From Arctopsyche grandis (Eukaryota; Arthropoda; Insecta; Trichoptera; Hydropsychidae): a DNA stretch of 64,000 bases. The stretch lies in contig NC_135360.1 in NCBI RefSeq assembly GCF_051622035.1, forward strand, positions 27,235,206 to 27,299,205, read 5' to 3'. The notes below the pieces were generated by a model that ran no database searches, was not told where the DNA came from, and worked only from the letters and a program-made list of their open reading frames with translations. Shown piece after piece: positions 25,163 to 36,889 of this stretch; position 1 is the stretch's first letter; each line of letters begins with the position of its first letter. The position numbers and the translations under genes were made by a program.

Positions 25163-25919
25163 TAGTCTATATGAATACAAAATGTAAATACATTTCATAC
25201 AACAATACAACCTTGTATAAACCATACCGTATATTCAAAGACGGTCTTTCAGAGCAGATTGATGATACTTAAACATGATGAAACGTTTTGTTCCAATGTG
25301 ATTTAAATTAAAATAAGTCCCATTAACCTTTCATTTCGATTATTATATAATTTAAAGTAAATTAAAGATCTAATATTAATATCAGTCGATTCATTCATTC
25401 GTAGAATATTCTTCGGAATCTTAATGGGATCAAAATTTCAAAACTAACTGAGCATATTTGAACTGAACGTAAAAGCAATATCATCTTAATAATACAGATT
25501 GTGTACAACGGATTAATACACAATGATTACAAAATATAATCATCTTCATCTGTAATACACAAATGCACTGACATGATTCAAGGTTTAGCTCAAGCTATTT
25601 TTGTCATTGGCGGAAATAAATAATAGACAAATAGTTGTTATAAAGTCGTTATTGTTTATATATTAAATATATGTATATAGAAAACAACGTGATTAACCTT
25701 GACATTGGAAGAACGAAAATCTTCAACACAAAATGCACTACAAATGTAAGTATCTATTGTCGTATGAAGGTCATATCGTATATGAAAAGTTGAATTTAAA
25801 TACGATTATAAATAAAATTAAACGGTATATGAATCTTTAGTACTAATTACAGGCTGTTTTGTTAATAAATTGATAAAAAACATAATATATCATCATTCTT
25901 GGATATTTTAAATGGGTTT
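25163..25919. other. 3' flank of gene A, non-coding
   Basis: AT-rich sequence downstream of the TIL gene A stop codon. No canonical AATAAA is evident in the first 60 bases past the stop on the minus strand, so the polyadenylation site is not located. Confidence 0.4.
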
Positions 25920-27004
25920 TTATTTTGGACAGTCCTCCAGTTTGACGCATTTTCCAGAGGACTCGTCTTTTACTGTCGGTTCGTCACAATCACATCTGGA
26001 TAAGTCGCAGATTGGTCCCATGTCCCGTTTTTCAGGTTCTTTACAAGTCCTTTCCGACCAAGTAGGAGATCGGCAAGCAGACAGGTAGGCGCGAGTTCCT
26101 TCAGGACATTCGTATCTACCTGATTTGTTAAACATATTATATTATTACAAAAAAAAAATTACAAAAATTTTAAGATGTGATGCATTAACTATAGTCATGG
26201 AGGAATATAAATTTCTGCCGATTCAATTGCAATTTTTTAATTTAGGTAAAATTATTACGTAACAAACTTTCTTGTTAGAAACGGAATATATAAAGTGCGA
26301 ACAATGTAGGAGAGCGAAATATGTTTTTCTTATGAAGTAAATTTTTGTTGAAAATGCTAAATTATGATTAACACTGATGAAATGTGAGTTCTGATTTATT
26401 AAACAAATATATGCAGGTGGATTCATTTAATTATTAATATTATCACGACTATGTAATGGCTATTTATTATACGGAAATGTTCATGGTCCGTTGAATTTCG
26501 AAATAAGCGAGTTTCACTAGAATAACTTGACAAAATGTCATTCCAATTCGTTAAATAATTTTTCAGGTAGTCAGTCAAAGTACACGACAAAGAAGGGTAT
26601 GAAGAAAAAATATAACATTACAGAAAAAAAATTAAGAAAATATGTTTTCGTTAATTAGTGTAATTATTGTACATAAAAAATATTATTATATTTAAAAAGA
26701 AAATTTTCAAATAACAATTAAAGTTAAATAACACAAGCACTTAATTTCTACTAAATTCAATTAAATACCCTTAGTACTGATGAAAAGCTATTTTCAGAAC
26801 TTCTACGGATCATTTTTTTTCGAAATCATCACTGGATATCGATAAGCAAGATAAATTTAACATTATTAAAATATATATACATATGTACATATGTGTATAT
26901 ATTGAATAATACTTACATTGTCCGAAAGAGTACAAGCATCCTCTTTCGTGAGATACAGCTACAGCCACCAGAGCAAAGATCAAAAGCAATATAAACACCT
27001 TCAT
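25920..27004 (-). CDS. Secreted TIL-type cysteine-rich peptide, gene A
   Basis: Two coding exons. Exon 1 (27004-26917) encodes MKVFILLLIFALVAVAVS, a typical signal peptide, then HERGCLYSFGQ, and ends in phase 1 at donor T|GTAAGT (intron 26916-26120, 797 nt). Exon 2 (26119-25920) follows acceptor AAATCAG and completes a Cys codon. It encodes RYECPEGTRAYLSACRSPTW and on to [11 protein letters not shown] and TAA. The total is 95 residues. The mature peptide of about 77 residues has ten cysteines; the ending CDLSRCDCDEP...GKCV...DCP fits a trypsin-inhibitor-like (TIL) fold with five disulfides. TIL proteins are usually secreted serine-protease inhibitors, but the reactive site is not identifiable here, so inhibitory activity is inference. 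Gene B is its close tandem paralogue. Confidence 0.88.
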
Positions 27005-27040
27005 ACTTGATTATGTCGTTAACCTAACGAATGGTCGAAA

Positions 27041-27148
27041 ATCAATGTCAGGATCATATAACGACACACGCCTTTATACTTATCGACGATAGCACGTGAT
27101 TAAAATAAATATGTTGGAAGAACACATAACACGTTTAACCTTGTGCAG
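27041..27148 (-). promoter_or_regulatory. Promoter of TIL gene A
   Basis: On the minus strand a TATAAAGG box lies at 27078-27071, 67 bases before the ATG, followed by CCTGACATTGATTTTCG near the expected start site. Farther upstream are TTATTTTAATCACG (about 27108-27095) and CTGCACAAGGTTAAACGT (27148-27131). All four blocks recur at gene B with almost the same spacing, which supports functional constraint or recent duplication. Confidence 0.75.
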
Positions 27149-27783
27149 CGAAAAAAAAACAAAAATGAGACATGCCTCACTATTTGTCAAACACAAATAT
27201 GTATTATATGTATTATACAATGATATCGTATATCTAATAATATGTATGTAATTATAGATATTCATTTTATCGTGTATTTATCCTATCATGAATAATAAAC
27301 CTTGTTTATACTTAACTTAATACATTTCAGCAGCATAGCTCAGTATTTAAATTTGTATAAATTTACGTTTAACATTTGGTTATAAAAACTCATTGTTTAT
27401 AAAATCGAGGCAACACGGATTTCAAAATAAGGGTATTATAATTTGATGTAAAATAATAATGTGTTGATTAATGACTGATATACATTTTCGTAAGTACATT
27501 TTATTAGAAATCTGATACACAAATAAAGACCGAAAAACAATCAATAAGCAGTATCGAATATTGCGTCTAAAGACTTTGAAAATCTATTATCAATCATGCT
27601 ATTCACAAGACGTCCTTTGTATAGCCGTTTGCATACATTGAAGTAAGACCAATAAATATATTAGTTGAATATTTATATAACAAAATATATACATATAGCA
27701 AAATAAACAAATAGAAATATTTAAACCAAATGTATTCGAAAAAAAGGGGAAATAAACATCGCTTTTGAATAATTTAGTTGGCA
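27149..27783. other. Spacer between TIL genes A and B
   Basis: Contains a SINE-head-like fragment TCAGCAGCATAGCTCAGTAT (about 27328-27348). Also contains segments that reappear around the pseudogene copy: CTGATACACAAATAAAGACCG (27512-27532) resembles 33211-33231, and CATTGAAGTAAGAC (27637-27650) resembles 31470-31483. The repeated flanks show that the duplicated unit was larger than the gene. Confidence 0.5.
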
Positions 27784-29004
<1,221 letters not shown>

Positions 29005-29046
29005 ATTTGTAGTTCACCTCACGAACGAACGAAAATCAATGTCAGG

Positions 29047-29173
29047 ATCAGATATCATCATACGCCTTTATACTCGTCGGAGACAATAACGTGATTAAAA
29101 TAAGTATGTATGTATAAGTAGTATGTCGGCAAAACAAAATACACAAAATATAATCACGTTTAACCTTGCGCAG
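29047..29173 (-). promoter_or_regulatory. Promoter of TIL gene B
   Basis: Minus-strand TATAAAGG (29072-29065), 61 bases before the ATG, is followed by the CTGACATTGATTTTCG block. Upstream are CTTATTTTAATCAC (about 29104-29090) and CTGCGCAAGGTTAAACGT (29173-29156). The blocks match gene A nearly base for base. Confidence 0.75.
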
Positions 29174-29225
29174 TGCAAAAAGTCAAATCTATTCATACTT
29201 CAGAAATACATGTGAAATACAAATA

Positions 29226-29675
29226 CCAATACATATTTTATTTTATTTTATTTTATTGTCACAAATCAATACACACTCGCCATTACAGATTTGCTCCAAT
29301 GCGACGGGTGTACGTTAATGAAATACATAAACAATCAGAAATCAGAAATACAGTAATACATACATATACAATCAGAATATATAGAATATAACAATTAATC
29401 AGAAATAATAATCATAGTGACATCTATGGATTTCAGATTACTGTGTATAATTAATACAAATTATACACAGGCAGATTTTTGTGACAACAGGATTAGATTT
29501 AATACCAATTTTCAGGAACCGTTTCAGCAATGATCAGATAAAATTGGCAAACTCTGATAGAGAAACGATCGATTTGGAGTCACAAAACCCCCAAATCTAA
29601 CCAGCAGTGGCGAGGACACGAACCTATGACCTCAGTGATGCTAAATATATACGCTATCACTAAGCCAAACTGCTG
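29226..29675 (-). mobile_element. SINE, tRNA-derived head, AATAAA-type tail
   Basis: On the minus strand the head starts CAGCAGTTTGGCTTAGTGAT and has a B-box-like CATAGGTTCGTGTCC. The body contains TTGTGACTCCAAATCGATCG, CTATCAGAGTTTGCCAATTT and GCTGAAACGGTTCC, matching the other SINE copies. The 3' end is TTGATTTGTGACAATAAAAT followed by more AATAA units. This tail is very like that of the CR1-group LINE (TTGATTTTTCAATWAATAAAA), which suggests mobilisation by that LINE. Confidence 0.82.
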
Positions 29676-30069
29676 TATATATTGGTAGCCAAAAAAGTTC
29701 ATGCCTTTTTGTATTACACATGTATATTAATAATTAAATAAAGAAATATATTTTCTGGAAAATGTTATTCATTAAAATAGTTTTTATAATCCACAACCGA
29801 GGAGATACAAGTTTGTAAATCCCGTTTTTATTGTACGTGTGTCTATATAGAAGTGGAAAATCGACCAACCTTTAATTGTGAAATCGTCTCTTTCACACGT
29901 CATTATCTGGTACAAACAATATGATATTTGGTTAAAGAAAAGTTGGGAAAATATGGGAAGTAGAATTTCATACACTTTTTCATCAGAAGATTCATGCATT
30001 TCCTAAAAGCATCGTCAGAGCGATCAACGCCAGACGAAAATCTTTAAAACCATTTTTTTAAATCGATTA
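29676..30069. other. Non-coding stretch
   Basis: No supported gene. Part of the upstream flank of TIL gene B beyond the SINE. Confidence 0.4.
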
Positions 30070-30734
30070 CACTGTTCGACACGAAAAATGGTTCAGAGAC
30101 GAGATATAACTTTTCTTATAGATCTATGCCCAGTAAATACGAATCTAGTAATAAAAAATGTTGATTGGCTCGAGATTTCGGGATATATGTGTTTTATAAA
30201 TCGCGCGATTTTTCTATATTTTGGTGTTGTTCTGTCGATGTCTCAAAATCTGTCAATTTTCTGTTCAAAATGAATGTTGGAATCTATAGTCGGGTATTTT
30301 ATCTTTCATTTGTAGTACTTTTCAGCTTTCAAATCTTTCTAAGTAGTCATCCAGTTCAAATCAAACGTCAAAAGTACATATTTTTACTTGGGATTTTTTT
30401 CCACTGTTAATACTATTTTATATTGAGGTTTTTCTATTGAAACATATTTATTGAGATAGTGTTCTGGCCACACTATCTTTTTTTCCACATATTTATTGAG
30501 ATAGTGTTCTGGCCACACTAAATTTCGACCTAAAAGCTCGTACTAGTATTTACTCGTATTTACACGAATCTGAATTGAATTAATAGGGATAATATATATA
30601 ATTGTCTTTATATTAGAAGTAAATAAAATTCCACTTAGAAAAATCAGTTTCGTGTTCACTGAGCATAGATAGATCTATAAGAAAAGTAATATCTCGTCTC
30701 TGAACCAAAAAAAATCGTCATTTGTCGAACAGTG
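30070..30734. mobile_element. MITE-like element with about 65-bp terminal inverted repeats
   Basis: The left end CACTGTTCGACACGAAAAAT, GGTTCAGAGACGAGATATAA, TTTTCTTATAGATCTATG is mirrored at the right by CATAGATAGATCTATAAGAA, TATCTCGTCTCTGAACC and GTCGAACAGTG. The interior holds a tandem duplication (30442-30521). No transposase and no clear target duplication were found. A related single arm is at 14761. Confidence 0.85.
30442..30521. repeat. Tandem duplication inside the MITE
   Basis: CATATTTATTGAGATAGTGT followed by TCTGGCCACACTA occurs twice, separated by a short TCTTTTTTTCCA-type linker. Each unit includes the small inverted repeat TAGTGT/ACACTA. Confidence 0.9.
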
Positions 30735-31641
30735 TTCTTTAGCATATACATACATATGTGATACATACATATGTGTTTTATCTACATACATACAGACGCT
30801 GCCAAAGTCCTTGATTTTAATTTAAATCAAAATGAAACATAGAATAGGTTAAAAATGTTAACATATTCAAATTATACTCGATTCAATGGGCATTTTAATA
30901 AGTGATACAAAACGTACATTACAATGTTGAAATGATCTAATTGACAAATATATATGTACTGATCACCAATCATGCAACCTCTCAAATGACAATAATAATA
31001 TAAAGTGATACGTATTTACATATGTACGTATATACACACATATGTCTCTTTGAATCGTGCATCAGTGCATGAATATTAAATTCGTGGATTTTTGTTTGTT
31101 CATGAACAAACAAGTTGAAATAATAAATATCATATAATATTTCAATAAGTACAAAATATAGGATACATTTTCAATAAAATTTAATTCGGCTGCTTGTTCA
31201 TGCAATTAAGGTAATACAAATATGAAAATTCGATCCGAAATATTGTAGCATGTAAATTATTAACAAATATATATATACATATATTTATGTTTATATGTAT
31301 CTACACAGATACTTGTGTATGTACATTTGTATGTGTGTTGTACGAAATAAAACCGTAAGTCGATTTTAAATATTGAATATGTACTGTGTTGAAGGACATG
31401 AAAACACATAAATGTATATGTATTTTGTCAATCGTGATATTCGAGAAACGTATTTGCATAGCAGTTTACATTGAAGTAAGACAACTTAATTTTCCTTTTA
31501 ATATCTTAGTTGAATAGTTTAACTCAAATAGGTACATTTACCATTGTAAAAAAATATGTTTTAAATTATTTTTACTTGAAATGAACATCTGTATATAAAT
31601 TTGTAATTAATAAGCGTTTTTGGATATTTTAATTAGTTACA
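30735..31641. other. 3' flank of the TIL pseudogene unit
   Basis: AT-rich. Includes a perfect 22-bp palindrome TTGTTTGTTCATGAACAAAC+AA at 31092-31113. The stretch at 31448-31520 resembles the 3' flank of TIL gene B (about 27605-27680), supporting a duplicated gene unit. Confidence 0.5.
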
Positions 31642-32210
31642 TTTTATTTATTTATTTTTATCTTTATTTTAAGTTTGAGTTTGGACCATTGTGGCATTAC
31701 AGTCCCTGATGTCCCTGATGTGCCACAATGGTCGAAAAATACAGAGAAAAAAATAAAATTATATACACAGACAAAAAAAAGATTAATACATAATCGAAAA
31801 ACAATTGCATTATAATAATAGCAGATAAAGTAAAAGATCAAATAATAAAATACGAAGAAGGGAATGTCTTGCACCTATAACCAGTACCAATATATAAGAA
31901 CCATCTGCAAATACAAAACATCCCTGCGAGGCCCAAATGGTAGAGAGACGATCAAAATTCCACTCATACATCACATTCAATTATAAAATAATGATGAACG
32001 CAGGCTACCAGGCAAATATGCTAAAAATAATTGCCGATAACCTACGCTCACTGAGGTGGAAAATATCACATTCAGGCTCAGCAGCAACGATTTTATTGAG
32101 AAGTCGGATAGCTCTTAGAATACGAGCCATCCGACAAAGAACTGTGGAAGCAGGAGGTACAACCATCAATTACTGATGTCTACCACACACATAATTATTA
32201 CGGATAAAAA
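31642..32210 (-). mobile_element. Retroposon of unknown family in the 3' flank of the TIL pseudogene
   Basis: Read on the minus strand it ends with GACCATTGTGGCA, a short loop containing CATCAGGGA twice, and TGCCACAATGGTC. It then has a tail of AAATAAAGATAAAAATAAAT-type repeats. It separates the stop-codon region of the TIL pseudogene from its 3' flank, as judged against genes A and B. A second hairpin, GGATGGCTC/GAGCTATCC, lies near its 5' part. No coding frame is recognised. SINE or 5'-truncated LINE are both possible. Confidence 0.55.
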
Positions 32211-32228
32211 GTCTCAACTGTTATATTA

Positions 32229-32679
32229 ATTAGGACAGCCTAATTTCCCAGACGGCTTGTATTTTACAGTCTGCTCGTCACATTCACACATGGATAAATC
32301 GCAAATTGCGCCATGTCTCGCTTTTGAGGTTCTCGACAAGTTCTTTCAGACCAAGTAGGAGATCGAAACGTAGACGTGATTCGTGGAAATCTGATTTTAA
32401 AGCATATTATTACTTGATTTAATTAATTTTAACGTATCATAGCGATATAAGTTTTCGCGAGATTAAAACAAAAAATTCAATTTTTATTTTATTTATTTAT
32501 ATAATTTTAGCTATCTAGCTAATTTAATCAAAATTTGCATGAGGTAGCGAGATAGTAAGAAAGTTTCTCCCTTTCCTAACCCCAGTCTACATACTTGGGT
32601 TCACCCAAAGCTAACTTAACTCTTATTTTCCATCGAGTTTCACCATAGCAAATATCAAAAGCAATACAAAGATCTCCAT
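32229..32679 (-). pseudogene. TIL-type peptide pseudogene (third paralogue)
   Basis: Exon 1 survives as an ATG at 32679 with MEIFVLLLIFAMV, which corresponds to the signal peptide of genes A and B, then runs into KLDGK and a stop. Exon 2 (about 32397-32229) retains SPTWSERTCREPQKRDM, but the acceptor-proximal cysteine region is eroded. One base is missing after GACATGG relative to both paralogues, shifting the frame, and the segment encoding the last CVKLED is deleted, leaving a GKLGCPN-like end. The promoter is also decayed: GATAAAG replaces TATAAAGG at about 32752-32746, although CTGACATCGATTTT persists. It shows the family once had at least three members here. Confidence 0.82.
32478..32525 (-). 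mobile_element. 3' end of the 57-kb LINE family
   Basis: TTTATTTATTTATATAATTT followed by TAGCTATCTAGCTAATTTAA is nearly identical to 57398-57441, the 3' terminus of the LINE relic at 57.4-58.4 kb. It sits in the intron remnant of the TIL pseudogene. Confidence 0.6.
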
Positions 32680-32699
32680 ACATGCTTTGACGTTCGTCG

Positions 32700-33892
32700 T
32701 ATAAATGGACTAAAATCGATGTCAGAGCTATTTGCAGTCAAACGACTTTATCCTGGTCGGAGAAAACAAGTGATAAAACAAAAAAACAGACAAACATACA
32801 ACATATTCAGCTTTGCACGGTGCAAAAAGACAAAAAAGATCCATGCTTCAAATCTTAACGCAAACAATTAATATTTACTTTTGCTCAAACGCTAAATAAT
32901 GCTTTGGGATGAAATTGAAGAAAATAAGCATGTATGTAAGTATAGACTTTTGCTTCTACATGTGTATGTAATAAAATTATTAATATTATATATTAAATGC
33001 ATACAGCGCATATTATTATTACAATACAAATCGCTACGCGTACGAGTATGTGACTGTTTCAATTTATAATGCATACACATGTGTCTAGATGAGTATTTGC
33101 CTTAACGGAGTCTAATAGGCTTTAAAAGGGCCATTATTGAATTTTAAATAATGGGGCATGTACTTAGCTAGCAAGAATAATCGTCGATAAGTATATAGAT
33201 TGTGTGAAATCTGACACACAAATACAACCGCAAACCGTAAATTTGAAGACAACACAATCGCTACACTCTAAAAGTATCAGTACATAAATAGTGTATTCAG
33301 ATATTTACGTCCTATTGTCAATTTTCAGAGGTTTTATTGAATTAATGAAAGAGTTTATATGCTATGAATTTTCTCACAAATTAATCAAGTTAACAAGTGT
33401 TGTCAAAATTTAAATTTTGAGATATTAAATAGTTGAATGAATGTTTCAAGAACGAAACAAATGATGTTGCATATGGATTAATGGCGAAACTTTTGAAAGT
33501 CAAATTTATATGAAATTTAATTGAAAAGTTCAAATTGAAATTTATATGATGTCAAATGAAGCTGTACAATTAAGGGTTTACCACGATTTATACAGTGGAA
33601 AACATGCATCACATCAAGGGAATGTTGAATAATGAAAAAAATCATCTATTTTAAATAATGCTCTGTGACTAAAACCAATCGATTTATCTCTAAAAAAAAA
33701 GTCACGAAAAAGTTAATTTCTTCATAAATATATTTTTTAGAATAGTTTGGATTTTTTTACAATTTAAAATAAACATACGCTCAATAGTCACTTATTGCAT
33801 TTTAATTTAATTGAATGTCATTTTTCAGAAAATATCCAAGAGTTATCCTGAGGCGACTTGTTATGTTTAAAATTATAATTACAAACAAAAAC
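32700..33892. other. Upstream flank of the TIL pseudogene
   Basis: Non-coding. CTGACACACAAATACAACCG (33211-33230) resembles the upstream flank of gene A at 27512, as expected for a duplicated block. The rest is AT-rich with no supported feature. Confidence 0.45.
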
Positions 33893-35080
33893 AATTCGGG
33901 TGTGACTAACCCATGATTTTATCTATGTATTTGAGGAATATAAGAAGGTTACAAAAGAAAATTCGATTTTGAACCGTACAGACAAATTATGAAATACTAA
34001 TAACTACATATGATAGCGATACAAATTGAGCGCAAATGTATGGAAACTTGCACAAGACAAAAGTTCTACGTCCGGTTGTTGGATTTTGTTCAAATTTGTT
34101 TTTATCACTTAAAATCCCTATCAGTATTATACACAATAAATATGAAGAAGATTAAAATAATTTAAAAGATCAAAATAAAATAATTAAATATTGTTTAAAA
34201 AAAATACTACTTCTGGTTCACGAATTCTGACCAAAACGTTAGCAGCTCAAATATAGTACATAAAGAATACAAATATAAATATTCAGCTTAATACATTCTG
34301 GGGTATGGACAGAATCCAGGCGACAACATTTTTGACCTTTCTAAGAGGAAAAAATCCCACTTGCAGTTTATTAAATTTAATGATTTTTTTTATTTTCATC
34401 ACATTAATACAAGAATTATACTTGAATACACACGCAAGAACACACAAGTTTAATGCGTCGAAAAAAATACTGGAAGAAAAATCGAACAAGAGTAAACTGC
34501 CACTTTTGGTTAAGGGATGATTATCAAATTTTATATATATCTTGTTATTACGGTTAAACTTCTAGATATGAAATTTCAGTTCAATAAACTGAAAGGTTTC
34601 TGAGAAAAACATAAAAAACCTCGATTCTCTAGGGTAAAAGTACTACTTCCGGTTCAGATAAAAGTATTTAAAAAATATAAGGTTTATAAAGATTATTATT
34701 TCTATCACATGAAAACAAATTTCAGTCCGATTCAGTTAGCGGTTTGGGAGATAATTGAATTCAAAAACTTAAAAAAAAAGAGGGCACCTACATATGTATG
34801 TATTAGGGGAGGTGCCATTTCCGGTCAACTTAAAAATTTAAAAAAAATTTATGTCGTGTTGATAAGAATTTTAGTGACCGATACTAAGTTTGAGTTCGAT
34901 AGGACTAACGGTGTTCAAAAAATACACAAACACACAAACGCACACACACACACACATCATGAAAACGTGATCAGTAATCGATTCTGAGTTCGAATCAGTC
35001 AAAATCTCGATTTCGAATTTTCTCATGATTACAAAATTTCATCTATTGTTACTAAGTACATAGATAAAGTAAATATTGTT
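33893..35080 (+). repeat. ACTTCCGG dispersed repeat, copy B
   Basis: Longest of three copies. It keeps the order of landmarks seen at 11.9 kb: ACAAGACAAAAGTTCTACGT, TGGATTTTGTTCAAATTTG, TACTACTTCCGGTTCAG, TTAGCGGTTTGGGAGATAAT, ACTAACGGTGTTCAAAAAAT, then a short CA-rich run (about 34924-34957) and the terminal CATGATTACAAAATTTCATC block ending AGATAAAGTAAAT. No protein signature. Confidence 0.8.
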
Positions 35081-36170
35081 ATTCTTATAAGTAAATATCA
35101 AGTATTATTAACTACGTTTAATATAAATGACTATAAATTTCAAACTAAAAAAGTTAAAAAAAATTATATTACATTACATTATATAAATATTAAAACCTAT
35201 ACATACATACATATTTACAATACCATATCAACAAAACACTAAATGTTTAATTAAATTAACACAACAGGTTGTGCATAGAAGTGACCAGAATATTATTAAA
35301 TATAAAAAAAACATCCACAGAAACTGGAAAATCGAGTATTTGTCGTCGTTTCAGAATGATAATTTTTAATAAGTACATAAAACATCAAAGTTATTTCAGA
35401 CATGTAGGGTTGGCACAATGCAGGCTTCAAATAACATTTGTTCTTCAAAAATTGTAAATCTCTAAAAGTATATCTAATTTCAACTCAACGTTGTTGTGCT
35501 TTTCTTTGACCCAATTCTCATTAATCACATGAGAAATATTTTCCGGTGGTTGTCGTTTAAGGCTCAGACTAATTATGATAAACCCGATCTGTGGCAATTT
35601 GGAAGGATAACTGATTGCTTACTTAACGGATTAGATTTCACTTTAGCAGGAAATTTCATATTTATGGATCAAATATTTGTTCACTCGTTAAATATGAGAT
35701 TTAAACGTGCAGTGGTTCTTTTTTGCACTTCTAGTAAAAATAAAACCAATCTCACAAACAGCGATAGTTAATATTTGAATAAGATAGTATATTATGTTCA
35801 TTATTGAAATCAGACAATTATAGACATAAACCCTTCATATAATTAATGCGTGTATTAATGAATTTTCTCTTATTATATTTATATTTACTTTTCCATAGAA
35901 ACGGATAATTATGGAAGCGTTTTCTAGTTGGAGGATATTTCTATATAATTTAAGTTAAAAAATGCAACACTACTTTCACTCATTTAAATATCAAAGATTA
36001 AGATTACAATCATAGTATTGAATTTTTCGTGCTATCATAAATTGTTATTCCATACATTGGTGCGTAATCCGTAATTAATTTTCCACTATAAATCCTTGGG
36101 AAATCACTCATAAGATGACGTACCTTTCATATATTTATACATAAAATTTTATCTACATAGTACAATATGA
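35081..36170. other. AT-rich non-coding stretch
   Basis: A 91-codon open frame at 35496-35771 (plus) has mixed composition but no recognisable domain, signal peptide or splice context, so I leave it unassigned. Confidence 0.4.
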
Positions 36171-36296
36171 CAATATATTCTATATATTATATGTATGTAC
36201 ATATTCCGAGCAGGAGCTAAGTATCGTATACAATGTAAACGATACTTAGCTCCTGCTCGGAATATGTACATACATATAAAATATAGAATATATTGT
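36171..36296. repeat. Long palindrome, about 57-bp arms, 11-nt spacer
   Basis: Arms 36188-36227 and 36239-36278 are 40-base perfect reverse complements, including TATTCCGAGCAGGAGCTAAG in the left arm. Beyond them the complementarity resumes after one mismatch with CAATATATTCTATAT on the left and its complement on the right, to about 36171 and 36296. The spacer is ATACAATGTAA. No flanking duplication or transposon motif is seen. Confidence 0.95.
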
Positions 36297-36711
36297 ATAC
36301 TATACATAATGTATGATATCTTATATTTATAAAATATTCACTTTAATTTGATCAAAGACGAATAAATGCAAGTTATATGTATAATCAATCAGAAGGTACA
36401 TAAATAATGCAGGGTCTAGAAACATTGAAATATACGCAAACCAATCTATTCAAGATTGGGTTTGGAGAAATTTCCCGATGGTTTATGTGTTATTAAACCA
36501 ACTAGTCAGATTAGTGTTATGTGAATATATTATATTGTATTAACAAATAATTGTTATAAATATTATAATAAAATATATTTCCTCGACAAAATAGTTTAGT
36601 TACAATTATTGTCACTACTATTTTGTCGATTAACTAATCAGAAATTTCAAGAACATAAAAAATGTCATTTGATCACGTTTAAATTGGTTTTGTACTATTT
36701 GAATAATGTCC
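36297..36711. other. Flank upstream of the Jockey element
   Basis: AT-rich, non-coding. Includes a small inverted pair CGACAAAATAGT/ACTATTTTGTCG around 36583-36630. Confidence 0.45.
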
Positions 36712-36723
36712 ATTGTTTGGAAT
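36712..36723. repeat. Left 12-bp target-site duplication of the Jockey element
   Basis: ATTGTTTGGAAT, repeated exactly at 40954-40965 after the element's 3' end. Confidence 0.93.
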
Positions 36724-36889
36724 CACTCGTCTCTCGACGCTCCGTGAGAACGGACGTACCGAAGACGTACTCTCTGTGCGAGCGCTCATAATAAAGCGAT
36801 ACGCCATACCGTCAAAAAACCCACACCTTTTAACATACACAACAAACACCTCCCACAAAACGAACACCAAAAGAACACATGTTGGCACC

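Noticed and set aside
25690..25740. Promoter of a fourth TIL paralogue (GATTAACCTTGACATTGG)
   Set aside because: Words resemble parts of the TIL promoters but without TATA box, order or an adjacent signal-peptide exon.
35496..35771. 91-codon plus-strand open frame
   Set aside because: No domain, signal peptide, paralogue or splice context; length is within chance expectation for a 64-kb window.
36713..36889. Upstream 59-codon extension of Jockey ORF1
   Set aside because: Its ATG is in the host target-site duplication, so it cannot be part of the element's native protein.
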